The translations under genes were made by a program, and so were the position numbers. The notes beneath the pieces are model-generated. The model saw only the letters and a program-made list of their open reading frames with translations, made no database searches and had not been told where the DNA came from. DNA of 64,000 nucleotides from assembly GCA_964588305.1 (NCBI GenBank), contig CAZPOP010000008.1:1-64000 (forward strand). Reading direction: 5' to 3'. Shown one piece after another: positions 24,878 to 33,706 of the stretch (positions within the stretch are counted from its first letter, which is position 1; each line of letters opens with the position of its first letter). The DNA is from SM1-73 sp964588305 (GTDB lineage Bacteria; Zixibacteria; MSB-5A5; SM1-73).

Positions 24878-25864
24878 CTAGAACCTCTTTTTCTCCAGTA
24901 TCTTGATCCCGTTCAAGCTATCCCAACCCTCCAGCACGTTCTGGGCCGTGATCTTTCTCGTATTTTCAATGAAAGCAGACATCATGGCTCTCTCGCAAAG
25001 CACGTTTACCATTCGGGGCAAACCTCCGGAGATCTCATAGATTCTATTCATCGAATCGGAGGTGAACTCGACGCCGGAGCCAATGTCGGCCACCGTCAGC
25101 TGATGCTCGACGTACGGCCCTATCTCCTCCAACTGGAGCGGAAGCAGATGATACCTGACCAGGATGCGCTGATCAAACTGTCTTAAGTTTCTCTCCTGTA
25201 GTTTTTCTTCCAGTTCCGTCTGAGCGAAAAGCACGATTTGAATCAGCTTCTGATTCTCCGTCTCCAGGTTGGAAAGAAGCCGCAGGCCCTCCAAGGACTC
25301 GAAATCCAGCCCTTGGGCCTCGTCCAAAACGATGATCGGTTTCTTTGATTGGCGGCGAGCCAGAAGGAGCAGATCGTAAAGCCGCTCGGTCAACTTTCCT
25401 TCGGTAAGCTCGTCTGGGGAAAACCTCGATGCCCCCAGATTTCCCAGCACGGTCAGCAGCAGTTCTGTCTGAGAGAAGCGAGGATCGGGGATATGGGTTA
25501 TGCGCAAATCGTCTCCCGCTTTGCTCAAGAAATATCGTGAAAGCATGGTCTTACCGGTGCCCGGCTCTCCGGTTATCATGGTGAACCCCAAACCCTCATA
25601 AATGCCGTAGCGCAGATGGTTCAGGGCTTCAGCGTGCGACCGCGAGAAATAAAAGAATTTGGGATTGGGAGAGACGGAAAAAGGAGTCTCGGCGAATCTG
25701 AAGAACTCCTTGTATGAACTCAGAAGATCAACCCTCAGAAGAGTCTGCTTTCTGGTTCGATCAGGCGGCGGAATCATCCTGCCGCCCTCGAAAGACTCCG
25801 GGCTGATTTCCGTTCCCTCTCTGGAGAATTTATACGTCAGTTTCATGTTATCCTTCCTTATCAT
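24878..25864 (-). CDS. mshM: MshM/ExeA-like AAA ATPase
   Basis: A 328-residue AAA ATPase of the ExeA/GspA group, which helps secretin assembly or insertion. Front segment SYKEFFRFAETPFSVSPNPK FFYFS-type start (the family's yYgl..pFxxxPdpxfly), Walker A TGEPGTGKTML, Walker B KPIIVLDEAQGLDFESLEGL, and the sensor region LIQIVLFAQTELEEKL. Unlike ExeA it lacks a peptidoglycan-binding C-terminus, as in MshM. It overlaps the secretin stop by 17 bp. Confidence 0.88.
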   Translation of the reverse strand: MIRKDNMKLTYKFSREGTEISPESFEGGRMIPPPDRTRKQTLLRVDLLSSYKEFFRFAETPFSVSPNPKFFYFSRSHAEALNHLRYGIYEGLGFTMITGEPGTGKTMLSRYFLSKAGDDLRITHIPDPRFSQTELLLTVLGNLGASRFSPDELTEGKLTERLYDLLLLARRQSKKPIIVLDEAQGLDFESLEGLRLLSNLETENQKLIQIVLFAQTELEEKLQERNLRQFDQRILVRYHLLPLQLEEIGPYVEHQLTVADIGSGVEFTSDSMNRIYEISGGLPRMVNVLCERAMMSAFIENTRKITAQNVLEGWDSLNGIKILEKKRF

Positions 25865-27320
25865 CAGGACTGGTTATCCTCGGAGTGAGGAAGATGACCA
25901 GCTCTGCTCTTTGTTCCGTCTTCTCCTTACGTTTGAACAAATAACCCAGCAAAGGAACATCTCCTAATATAGGAACTTTGTTTTCTGAGTCAGTTTTTTT
26001 GGAAGTAATCAGACCTCCAATCACAATGGTCTCGCCGTTTTTTATCCGCACCATAGTGTTGGTCTCACGGATGTCGATGTTGGGAGCTCTTAGGGTTTGA
26101 TTCTCGAATTGAAATTCAGACCAGGTGTTGGCGTCGGTTACAATTGGTACGACCTGCAGGGTGACGTGGTCATCGGATGAGATGTAAGGGGTCACTCCCA
26201 TGGTCAGGCCCAGAAGCACGGTCTTCTGCTCGGGAAAGACAACTGGCTGACCTACTTCCCCTCCTGCAGAGAGACCGGTCAGCTCCCAGTAACTTATCAC
26301 CTGCCCCACGTTGATCAGTGCTGTTTGTCCGTTCATCACGTTGATTCTCGGCTTGGATAGGACATCCACCTTCCCGAATCTCCCCAGAACGTCGAGCACC
26401 AGGGAGGCATCGTGCCGGGAAGCCGTGAACTCGACCACCGAACCCGGCAAGCCTAAACTCTGGCTGGCCGCCAGATCGATGGTTTTATGGTCCAAAAGAA
26501 ACGAATGCACTGCCGACCAGTCGATTCCCCAGGACTGGCCTCGCTCCAGGGTAACCTCAACCACCTCAGCTTCGATCAGGACCTGTCTTGCCAGGGTGTT
26601 CTTCAGCTTCCGTATGAAACTTTCCACCGTTTTCAGATTCTTCTTGCGATCGGTTACGCTGATCATGCCGGCAAGTTTATTTATGAAAAAGTTCCCTTCC
26701 GGGGAAATTGATTTCGTGATTCCCTCCTCCACCTGTTTCCAAAGATCCGTAGCCTCCGCATCCGTGGTTCCCGTAATCTGAAATTGTCCGCTCATCCCCC
26801 CGACGTCTGGAATGGATCCCAGCACGTTGCCCCCGACCTGGATTTGAGAGGTGATCTTATTGGGGATGTGCCCTAGTTCGAAGATGCGCGTATCTGTGAG
26901 CTTCACTTCCAGAGTAGGGCTGTTGCGAGAATACAGGTACTCGGTTGGAGCGAATATGGTTTCCAGGGCCTCCTCCAGAGTCAGGTCCTCGAAGGTGACA
27001 TTCAGCAGCGTTTTTCGATTCGCATCCTTATCCCATATGATGTTGAAACCGGCCTGCCTCAATAAAGGATCAAGCACATCCTCTAGGGTTATCCCTCTGG
27101 CGGAAAAGGAGAATAGTTTTTCGGTCTCAGGCTCGACCTCCACCAGGGCCGTGGGATTCAATCGGGGAGGTATGGGCGGTGTAGCTACATTGGTCTCCTT
27201 TGTGTGCGACACGGCCTTCTTCACCTCGTCTCGGGAGAAATTAGGCGCACACGCGTTCAGAACCGCAAGCAGTAAAAACGACACCAAGGTTGTTAGCCTA
27301 CAGCAACTTTTCTTCATCAT
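25848..27320 (-). CDS. mshL: MSHA-type pilus secretin
   Basis: The outer-membrane secretin for the pilus, 490 residues. A probable lipoprotein signal (SFLLLAVLNACAPNF, Cys near residue 24) points to pilotin-free targeting. Then an STN/N0-type domain (FSFSARGITLEDVLDPLLRQ, about residues 70-150), a secretin N-type domain, and the C-terminal secretin beta-barrel with ENQTLRAPNIDIRETNTMVR and the closing VPILGDVPLLGYLFK and RAELVIFLTPRI. Its length is nearer MshL than PilQ. It follows the polytopic membrane protein with a 4-bp overlap. Confidence 0.93.
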   Translation of the reverse strand: MMKKSCCRLTTLVSFLLLAVLNACAPNFSRDEVKKAVSHTKETNVATPPIPPRLNPTALVEVEPETEKLFSFSARGITLEDVLDPLLRQAGFNIIWDKDANRKTLLNVTFEDLTLEEALETIFAPTEYLYSRNSPTLEVKLTDTRIFELGHIPNKITSQIQVGGNVLGSIPDVGGMSGQFQITGTTDAEATDLWKQVEEGITKSISPEGNFFINKLAGMISVTDRKKNLKTVESFIRKLKNTLARQVLIEAEVVEVTLERGQSWGIDWSAVHSFLLDHKTIDLAASQSLGLPGSVVEFTASRHDASLVLDVLGRFGKVDVLSKPRINVMNGQTALINVGQVISYWELTGLSAGGEVGQPVVFPEQKTVLLGLTMGVTPYISSDDHVTLQVVPIVTDANTWSEFQFENQTLRAPNIDIRETNTMVRIKNGETIVIGGLITSKKTDSENKVPILGDVPLLGYLFKRKEKTEQRAELVIFLTPRITSPDDKEG

Positions 27321-28402
27321 CTCTCCTCTTGGCTCCTGTCCCAGACCGCTGACAGTTGCATGGTAACCGGCCTTGGGTTTTCACTGAAAAGAGGTTGGGC
27401 AGCTAAGATTGGGTCACTCTTGACATCCCGCGAATTTTCCAAAGAATCCCCTCTCCAACACCAAAGGGTCATGGGAATCAGGATCAGATAGAACCAGGTG
27501 AAAATTCTTATCTCGTCCTGATAAGCAAAGCAAAAAGCGGTCAAATAGAAGAGGGGAATCAGCCAAAATGCTTTTCGGAAAAAAGCTGGTTTCTCCTTGA
27601 ACTTCTTCAGAGACCAGAATATCCATAGTCCGGTCATGGGAACCACCAGCCAGATTGGATTGAAGTATGGGGAGAAGACTTCGGTGCCGTGCAGCCAACC
27701 GGGGTGTAGGGTTGTCTCAAGTATCCTGTGTAAGTTTACGTTCATGGTCAGAATTGGAGCGAAGCGGGGTCTGGGTCCCAGAAGCAATCTTGTTCCGACG
27801 AAGGCCAGACCGTACGTCAAAAAGCTCCACTTCCAGCCCCGGGTCTTTTTCCGGTTGACCAGAAAATTCAGCAGGGGCAGAACAAGAGCGGTCTCCCGGG
27901 TCAGGGCTCCCAGGAATGTCCATCCGGTGGCCTGCTTCTGGTTGTTTCTCCAAATGGCTCTGAACGCCATCGAAAAGATGGCCAATTCTGCCCACTGGTT
28001 GGCATAGTCGTAGCGAAAAGCCAGGGGCAGACACGCGCATAGGAGGATTGTGCCCAAAAGCGCCCAGTCCTCCTGGTAGAATTCCCTCAGGAAGATAAAG
28101 AATGCGCAGATGGCCCATAACATAAGTAGCATTTTCAGTGGCTCATACAGCCATATGATTGCTTTTTCTCCGTCCAGACGCGGGTAGAACAGGTCCAGCG
28201 CCCCGTATAAAACCGGAACCAGAAGTCGATATTGAGTGGGAGCGGGCGCATCCCCGCTGAGCACGTAATCCATCGATCCGAACCCATTGTATTTCGTGCC
28301 ATAATTCTCGGAGGACATGTGAAGCTGGGCGTAGTCCAGCACAAATACCAAAACAGCAAACAAAATCAGCCACTTTACCTTCAAAGATTTCCAAACATTC
28401 AT
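27317..28402 (-). CDS. Polytopic membrane protein (possible GT-C glycosyltransferase-like), inserted in the pilus cluster
   Basis: About 361 residues from the ATG at 28402 (MNVWKSLKVKW, immediately followed by a membrane span); a longer frame reaches 28489. About eight to nine hydrophobic segments, with the segment GALTRETALVLPLL, whose RE pair recurs in lipid-linked sugar transferases and related GT-C proteins, and a short Asp in the first luminal loop (YVLSGDAPAP). A role in pilin or surface glycosylation is possible but unproven. MSHA clusters I know of do not carry such a gene between mshK and mshL. Confidence 0.65.
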   Translation of the reverse strand: MNVWKSLKVKWLILFAVLVFVLDYAQLHMSSENYGTKYNGFGSMDYVLSGDAPAPTQYRLLVPVLYGALDLFYPRLDGEKAIIWLYEPLKMLLMLWAICAFFIFLREFYQEDWALLGTILLCACLPLAFRYDYANQWAELAIFSMAFRAIWRNNQKQATGWTFLGALTRETALVLPLLNFLVNRKKTRGWKWSFLTYGLAFVGTRLLLGPRPRFAPILTMNVNLHRILETTLHPGWLHGTEVFSPYFNPIWLVVPMTGLWIFWSLKKFKEKPAFFRKAFWLIPLFYLTAFCFAYQDEIRIFTWFYLILIPMTLWCWRGDSLENSRDVKSDPILAAQPLFSENPRPVTMQLSAVWDRSQEER

Positions 28403-28579
28403 GATGGACGTTCCGTGTTTTCCTGCCGAATCAGACGTTAAGGCCGATTCGACAGGTACTGAACTGCTGCCCCCGAAAATCATGAGCAAAAAAGAGTTCG
28501 GGAGTTTGAAGAAATTTCAATTGAGCCAACTTTCGCTTTCGAATTTACGAGTCCCGGATCGATGCTCTTAAAATCAGGA

Positions 28580-29245
28580 TCACCCTTCGACGGCGACCGA
28601 CGATGTGCGATCGTAAAAGAATACATATGTTTTCCCTGCCCTCAGAACAACGATGCTGTCTTTTTTTATCTCCTTTATTTCCCAGCCGTCAAATCTCTCT
28701 GCCTCGCGAACCCAGCACTTCTTGCCGCCGGAAACGATGAGGGCGCTCTTCTCGTCATCGGTAATCAAGATGGCTTTGACCAACAACGTCCTTGGGGAGT
28801 TAACCTGCTCATCCTTTCCTGCTTTCGGCTCGGCCCTCACTTCTGTTCCCGGCACGCTGGTGACGTCAGATTCCTCCAGCGTCCTTTCAATCTGCTTAAT
28901 CTCCTGTCTCAGCTTCTTTTCCTCCAAGCTGGCCTTCAAGTATTCCACCTCTTTCCGGGTGACGCTGAGCTTATCCTGCAAGTCTATTAGTTTGGGGTCC
29001 TCTGTCCGAAAAGGATCTTTCAACGATTGCAGAGCCTCAAAAAGAGGGGACTTTGCCGGATCCTCTGGTTTGGGCTTGGTGATTTTTTTCGCGGTTTGGT
29101 GGGACGGACGTGATCTCTCTGGAGCAGCGTCGGTCGCTTCCGAGCTCATGAATTTCAGCAGGAAAAATCCAATCAGGATCACCACCACTGCGCCCGATCC
29201 CAACAACAGCATTTTCTTTGATTTGGTTAGTGCACTGAATCCCAT
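28580..29245 (-). CDS. mshK: PilP/GspC-like (MshK-position) inner-membrane protein
   Basis: A 221-residue bitopic protein: one membrane span (LLLGSGAVVVILIGFFLL, residues 14-31), a Lys/Pro/Ser linker, a coiled coil (about residues 85-120, KLSVTRKEVEYLKASLEEKK) and a C-terminal small beta domain (LLVKAILITDDEKSALIVSG to AGKTYVFFY) that matches the PilP/GspC homology region binding the secretin N-domain. Its place after the PilO-like gene supports the MshK role. Sequence similarity alone would be weak. Confidence 0.7.
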   Translation of the reverse strand: MGFSALTKSKKMLLLGSGAVVVILIGFFLLKFMSSEATDAAPERSRPSHQTAKKITKPKPEDPAKSPLFEALQSLKDPFRTEDPKLIDLQDKLSVTRKEVEYLKASLEEKKLRQEIKQIERTLEESDVTSVPGTEVRAEPKAGKDEQVNSPRTLLVKAILITDDEKSALIVSGGKKCWVREAERFDGWEIKEIKKDSIVVLRAGKTYVFFYDRTSSVAVEG

Positions 29246-29246
29246 T

Positions 29247-29783
29247 CTAAGAGGCCTCCGGGACTATGTAATACTTGAGCTGTATCCTCAGATTTCCGGG
29301 GATAGCCACCTCCGTACCCCCGATGGTGAATATCTCCACCACAAAGGGGAAATTTCCAAATTCCTTCAGCATGGTCATCACCTGGTCATAGGAGGAATAA
29401 TTCCTTATGCCGATCATCAGAGGAACCTCATTTACCGTGATTACATCGGGGAAGTCTCTGCTTTTGCGCTCGTTCTCCACCTTGACCTCGGCTTCCAGGC
29501 CCAACCGTGACAGAAAAGATTCCATGAATTTTCTCATCAGGACCTGGCTGGCAATCGGGTCCTTCGCCCTGGGGATCCTGCAAAGCACCTTGCCGGTGAT
29601 TCTTCTCAATTCCAGAGATTCCTCCAGATCCCTGACGTATTCCAGTCGCTGATCTGACTTGGCCAACTGTTCCTTTTCCTCTCCGATTTGCGCCTGAATG
29701 GAGCGGATCTTTCTTATTCCCAAGAAGAGGGAGAGCAAGGCCAGGAAACCAAAGGCGAAAAGGATGATCTTCTGTTTGTCCAT
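29247..29783 (-). CDS. mshJ: PilO/MshJ-like pilus assembly protein
   Basis: A 178-residue bitopic protein: N-terminal membrane span (IILFAFGFLALLSLFLGI), a coiled coil (QAQIGEEKEQLAKSDQRLEY), then a ferredoxin-like periplasmic domain (LMIGIRNYSSYDQVMTMLKE is the PilO-type helix-strand element). PilO and PilN pair in the inner membrane ring. It sits 2 bp before the PilM-PilN-like gene's stop and 2 bp after the next gene's start. Confidence 0.75.
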   Translation of the reverse strand: MDKQKIILFAFGFLALLSLFLGIRKIRSIQAQIGEEKEQLAKSDQRLEYVRDLEESLELRRITGKVLCRIPRAKDPIASQVLMRKFMESFLSRLGLEAEVKVENERKSRDFPDVITVNEVPLMIGIRNYSSYDQVMTMLKEFGNFPFVVEIFTIGGTEVAIPGNLRIQLKYYIVPEAS

Positions 29784-29784
29784 T

Positions 29785-31152
29785 TTACATGTTGAGCTGA
29801 TAGATTATCTTGAATTGTACGCTCTTGCCCTGCAACTCCTTTTCAGTCAACTTGACCCCCTGGAAAAGGGGGGATTGAATGAAGTTGTTTTGCACCTGCT
29901 CCACCAGCAGAAGCGACTTAATTTCGTCCGAACCATCGGCCACGCCGGTGACCTCGCCGCGCCAAGCCCCTTTGACCGTCTTTAGGGTGAAGGTTTTGAG
30001 CGCCACGCCCTGCGGTACCACCGCTGCCAGCTCCATGAGAATTTGGGACCAAGGCGGCTGAGAAGTTTCCAGGGATTGAGAGACGAACTCCAGAGCCAAA
30101 TCTCTCAACCTGTCTTCCTTCATCCTGATCTCTCCGTCGATGCCTTTGTGGTAGACGTCCAGGTTTTTCAGATTCAAGGAAAACCGGGAAATGGCCAGCA
30201 GGCACATCAGAAGAATACCCGCGCAAACAGAAGAAGTAAGGATTAGCGTCCTTTTGGTTTTCCTCTTTTCCTGAACGGAAAAGGGCACGAAGGTGAAATC
30301 AAAGTGAGCCGGGTCCAGCAGAGCCAGCCCCAAGCATCCGGGGTGAATGTGAACTGCCTCTTCCAAGCCCTGGAAAAGGGTTTCAGGTCCAAAAGGAACA
30401 ATCTCGGCTCCGGTCTTCTGTTTTAGGTGTTCCACCGTTCCCGGGACGGTGGAGCTTCCCGCGAACAGCAGTCTGTTCACCCTCTCCTCAGGATAAGCCT
30501 CGTTATAGAAGAGCAGGGTTCTATAGATGTCCGTGGCTAAGGCGGAACGGTCCGGGTCTTTCTCTTGCTCAGTGGCATTTACCTCCCGGGTAACGCGGAT
30601 ATCTTTGCCTTTGAAGATGACAATTCGAGTGGTAGGATAGTCTATCTCTATGAATCCCAAAGGCTCCTCGCCAACGACTCCCAGTCCGTCCAGCAGTCTC
30701 TCCAGGGCTAAGGGGTAAGTGGTGAACAAGTTCGGTGTGATCCGCGAGCTGGCAAACATCTTTGAAAGCTCTTCCAAAGCGTTTCTCTTGATTCCTGCGC
30801 TCATCATTTTTCGGTTGACCTTGTTTCCGGGACCCGGTATCTGGCCCAAGTCCCGGTCTCCGAATTGATAATCGTTTCCCAGGGTTTTTATCACCTCGGT
30901 CTCGAGGGCTGATTTGACCATGTTGCTCTTCATGTCGGGGATAACAAAGGTCTTGTGGAAAGTGTTGTCCAAAGTTCCGGAAACCCTTATTTCCTCTACC
31001 TTCGCGGACATGGTTTTAAGATCTTCCACCAAGAACCTGGTCAACTCAGAAACTGCAAATTCAAGCGATGCCACCACCTTCAGTCCCTTCTTCCCTCTCT
31101 CTACTCCCGCAATCTTCACTTTCTTGTTTGTAAAATCCATGCACAATATCAT
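29785..31152 (-). CDS. mshI: PilM-PilN fusion / GspL-like pilus protein (MshI position)
   Basis: A 455-residue protein. The first 290 residues are an actin-like PilM/GspL cytoplasmic domain (start MILCMDFTNKKVKIAGVERG, and RLLFAGSSTVPGTVEHLKQK near residue 225). Then a membrane span (LILTSSVCAGILLMCLLAI, about residues 308-326) and a PilN-like coiled-coil and periplasmic domain (VVPQGVALKTFTLKTVKGAW). In type IV pili these are usually separate PilM and PilN. It would tie the ATPase to the inner-membrane ring. Confidence 0.78.
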   Translation of the reverse strand: MILCMDFTNKKVKIAGVERGKKGLKVVASLEFAVSELTRFLVEDLKTMSAKVEEIRVSGTLDNTFHKTFVIPDMKSNMVKSALETEVIKTLGNDYQFGDRDLGQIPGPGNKVNRKMMSAGIKRNALEELSKMFASSRITPNLFTTYPLALERLLDGLGVVGEEPLGFIEIDYPTTRIVIFKGKDIRVTREVNATEQEKDPDRSALATDIYRTLLFYNEAYPEERVNRLLFAGSSTVPGTVEHLKQKTGAEIVPFGPETLFQGLEEAVHIHPGCLGLALLDPAHFDFTFVPFSVQEKRKTKRTLILTSSVCAGILLMCLLAISRFSLNLKNLDVYHKGIDGEIRMKEDRLRDLALEFVSQSLETSQPPWSQILMELAAVVPQGVALKTFTLKTVKGAWRGEVTGVADGSDEIKSLLLVEQVQNNFIQSPLFQGVKLTEKELQGKSVQFKIIYQLNM

Positions 31153-31165
31153 TTAGCTTGCTCCC

Positions 31166-32017
31166 CTAAGGACAAATATCATCGCCGCCACAACCCTCAT
31201 CGGTTTTGTTGGGGCCGGCAGAGTGAAACTCATGATTGAATGAATCCCAGCAATATTCGACGCCCCAAGGATCCACTATGTGGTCGGCATTCCAGACAAG
31301 TCCGGCGTTGACCAAAGAGGCCGTTCCGGACACCAGGCTCCATTCAGTCAGACCATCCGAGTTGCCCGGGCCATCGGTGGAGTCCTCGTCTACGAATCCA
31401 TCTTGATCATCGTCGTTTTCAGCCAAAATCAATGCAGCTTGGTCCAGCACAGATACCTCCTCTTCTATCTCTCGTCGCCAGGCAATTGAGGATGCCAGCT
31501 CATTAGCCGAAAGATAGATGAGTATGTCGTCGAAGTCGGCAGTTGTGCCATCTTGAGTATATTCTCCATTAGTCAAATCACTGTTGTTCTCCTCAAAATG
31601 CAGATTTATTCCACTGCATATCAGTATGGCAGCCGTAGAGCCTATGGACTGACCATCAACTTTCAAGTCGGAGAACGGAGAACCGTTATTAGTGGCCAGG
31701 TAAGCATAGGTTTTCCCTGCATAAATCTCATCCGTTTGTGCCTTCGGAGGAAGGTCCAGATCGTCTATGGGCACCACGTATCCGGAATCCGGCAAGGGGA
31801 GGACCAGGTGTGCCCTATAATAACCGAGGATTGCCTCTCGGATACTTTCCATCTCCTTCTTGGTATTTGTTTCCCTTTGTTTTTTTCCAACTGCGGCGTA
31901 AAGTCCCACAACCGAAACCGTCAGCATTCCGATTATGGCCATGGTTATGGACAGCTCCAGAAGGGTAAATCCCTTGAACGAACGCCCACCGGCTATCCGA
32001 CAAAGAAAGAGTCTCAT
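31166..32017 (-). CDS. Type IV prepilin-like protein (minor pilin)
   Basis: A 283-residue prepilin with a 16-residue leader ending in Lys-Gly and the N-methylation motif GFTLLELSITMAIIGM. The hydrophobic helix is followed by a large globular domain, with an acidic stretch (ENDDDQDGFVDEDS) that may bind calcium. It is longer than a normal major pilin, so a minor or tip pilin is likely. It lies between the smaller prepilin and the mshI-like gene. No clear ribosome binding site precedes the ATG. Confidence 0.88.
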   Translation of the reverse strand: MRLFLCRIAGGRSFKGFTLLELSITMAIIGMLTVSVVGLYAAVGKKQRETNTKKEMESIREAILGYYRAHLVLPLPDSGYVVPIDDLDLPPKAQTDEIYAGKTYAYLATNNGSPFSDLKVDGQSIGSTAAILICSGINLHFEENNSDLTNGEYTQDGTTADFDDILIYLSANELASSIAWRREIEEEVSVLDQAALILAENDDDQDGFVDEDSTDGPGNSDGLTEWSLVSGTASLVNAGLVWNADHIVDPWGVEYCWDSFNHEFHSAGPNKTDEGCGGDDICP

Positions 32018-32147
32018 CTAATTTTCGAAGATAGACTAATATTAGAAACCAAACCTAAAAGGCCGGGATGGGGATACCTGGGAAAACCGGCGTTCCCCTT
32101 CCTTCCTTATCCGTCAAAGCGTGCGGAGAACCTGCATAGGGAAATTC

Positions 32148-32190
32148 GGTGGGGAGGGGAGACTGTCTGTGGCAGTTCCCCCTCCCAACC
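32148..32190 (-). other. Strong GC-rich hairpin after the major prepilin gene
   Basis: Read on the minus strand, GG-TGGGAGGGG-like and CCCCTCCC-CACC arms with an inner CTG/CAG stem form a long interrupted hairpin just after the prepilin stop. No T-run follows, so it is likely a partial terminator or mRNA 3' protector giving more prepilin than assembly proteins. Confidence 0.5.
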
Positions 32191-32203
32191 GACGGTAATC
32201 CCT

Positions 32204-32719
32204 TTAGTCGACGAAGTAGTAAACATCAATCTTTGCAGTACCAGTGTAAGTCGCAGGTGACGTAATATAACCGGTGCTGTCTACTCCGTCGTCAATCTGT
32301 TGGTCAACACTCGACGCCACGTCCGGAGGAAGACTGACCTTGATGAAATTGCCGTTTCTGTGGGACGTGGGTGTGCCAAGCGTGTCGGCCCCGAAGTAAT
32401 ACTTAGCTCCGAACGGACTCCTTTTGGTTTCGTAAGCTAACTCTTCGGACTCTATAGCGTTCCACACGTTGGAGTCGGCATCGAAGTAACCGTCAGCATC
32501 GCCATCGCCGGGCAGCTGCAGGAATCTGTCGAAGTAGACGTAGACCGCTCCGTAAAGACCCCGTAAGTCCGATATCTGCCTTTTGATCTTGGCGTTCTTG
32601 ATCATCTGGGCGCCTCCCAGAATGGCCCCGATCAGAAGACCGATGATCACCAATCCTATAGCCAACTCGACCAGAGTGAAACCGGCCTGACTCCGGAAAA
32701 GCTTTCTCATGCTCTTCAT
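32204..32719 (-). CDS. Type IV prepilin (likely major MSHA-type pilin)
   Basis: A 171-residue prepilin with a short basic leader (MKSMRKLFRSQAG) and the class III signal GFTLVELAIGLVIIG, cleaved after Gly and methylated on Phe in this family. The globular part includes the GDGDADGYFDADSNVW acidic loop. GGGGGGTG precedes the ATG by about 9 nt. It is the first gene of the cluster. No prepilin peptidase gene is in the window, so processing must be by one encoded elsewhere. Confidence 0.9.
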   Translation of the reverse strand: MKSMRKLFRSQAGFTLVELAIGLVIIGLLIGAILGGAQMIKNAKIKRQISDLRGLYGAVYVYFDRFLQLPGDGDADGYFDADSNVWNAIESEELAYETKRSPFGAKYYFGADTLGTPTSHRNGNFIKVSLPPDVASSVDQQIDDGVDSTGYITSPATYTGTAKIDVYYFVD

Positions 32720-33431
32720 TTCTTTTCACCCCCCTTCATTGTTTTAGGTTTATTCTTTCGCCTTTCTTCCGGCTAAATGGATTGAGTCCACTTAACGCGC
32801 AGACGATAAGAATGATTTGACTTTCTCACCTGGGTTTTTTGAGCGCTTAAGATCCCCCCTTGTGAGTTTTGAGTGAGAAGTCTTCCCCCTCTTTTTCTCT
32901 GGCTTATGCCCTAACTTGTTTGGAAATCTCAAAGCGAAAATGCTCCTCCGTCACGTTATCTCTATCAGTCCATTAGGAGGTGCTTTCCGCGGGCAAGGAA
33001 ATTATGATATGGATTTTCCGCGGCCGTCCCCTCAACACTTCCGTTGTATGACCTTATCGGCGATTTAATTCCGAACTTTAGACTAAGACATCCTAAAGCC
33101 TAAATATAATATCTCTGGAAATCTAATTCCTCCTTTCTGTCCCCGATACGATTTTTGCGGTTTAAGAATCAACCATAGCAACCTCCGTGCCCATTTGCCT
33201 GCGGGGTGCTTAAGAGAGAATGAAACGTGTTGAGAACCAACAGATTGAATCTCTGAGCTAAACTCTCATGCCTTGACAAGAGACTGGTTTTCTTTGGAAA
33301 AATGTGGGGTGCATCCAACACGTTATTAGGTACCTCCCACAGGAAAGTCCCCGTTTCGCTCTGATTGACGTAAGCATCTCGATTCCCAGATATATCGGGG
33401 AGAATACTATCAGCTCCTTTCAAAAGAATTC
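32720..33431. other. Long non-coding region upstream of the pilus operon
   Basis: About 710 bp between the prepilin start and the tRNA promoter. It must contain the pilus promoter, but I find no convincing -35/-10 pair or sigma54 site. A CCGCGGAAA pair of direct repeats and an inverted CCGCGG pair lie near 32990-33025. A minus-strand 84-codon frame (33169-33423) has no protein-like features. An extended leader RNA is possible. Confidence 0.4.
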
Positions 33432-33460
33432 TTGACAGGAGCCGGAGTCCATGGTATAAT
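33432..33460 (+). promoter_or_regulatory. Consensus sigma70-type promoter of the tRNA gene
   Basis: TTGACA (33432-33437), exactly 17 bp, TATAAT (33455-33460): both boxes perfect, 8 bp before the first base of the tRNA. Confidence 0.9.
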
Positions 33461-33468
33461 TAACACGA

Positions 33469-33545
33469 GCGCCCATAGCTCAACTGGATAGAGCGCCTGA
33501 CTACGGATCAGACGGTTGGGGGTTCGAATCCCTCTGGGCGTGCCA
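33469..33545 (+). tRNA. tRNA-Arg (anticodon ACG)
   Basis: Full cloverleaf: acceptor GCGCCCA with TGGGCGT (G-U at the end), D-arm with AACTGGATA, anticodon arm CCTGA-CTACGGA-TCAG(A) giving anticodon ACG at about 33503-33505, a TTCGAATC T-loop, discriminator G, and an encoded CCA. In bacteria the wobble A is deaminated by TadA to read CGU/CGC/CGA. Confidence 0.95.
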
Positions 33546-33558
33546 GAAATTGACAAAG

Positions 33559-33582
33559 CCCCGCCTTTGGCGGGGTTTTTTT
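33559..33582 (+). terminator. Intrinsic terminator of the tRNA gene
   Basis: CCCCGCC-TTT-GGCGGGG, perfect 7-bp GC stem, followed by seven T's, 13 bp after the tRNA CCA end. Confidence 0.93.
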
Positions 33583-33706
33583 GTCTGCTAGGAAATTCGG
33601 TGTTAGTGGAACGCCGAATTAGGAAAGCTTAATCCATGACGCCCGAATCCACCTTTGACGTTTCGTCTGCTCGGAGATGCTACAAAGGCTGAGTTCTGGA
33701 CTTGAA

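Noticed and set aside
33169..33423. 84-codon minus-strand frame upstream of the tRNA
   Set aside because: No ribosome binding site, no protein-like pattern and no supporting context; judged chance within a non-coding region.
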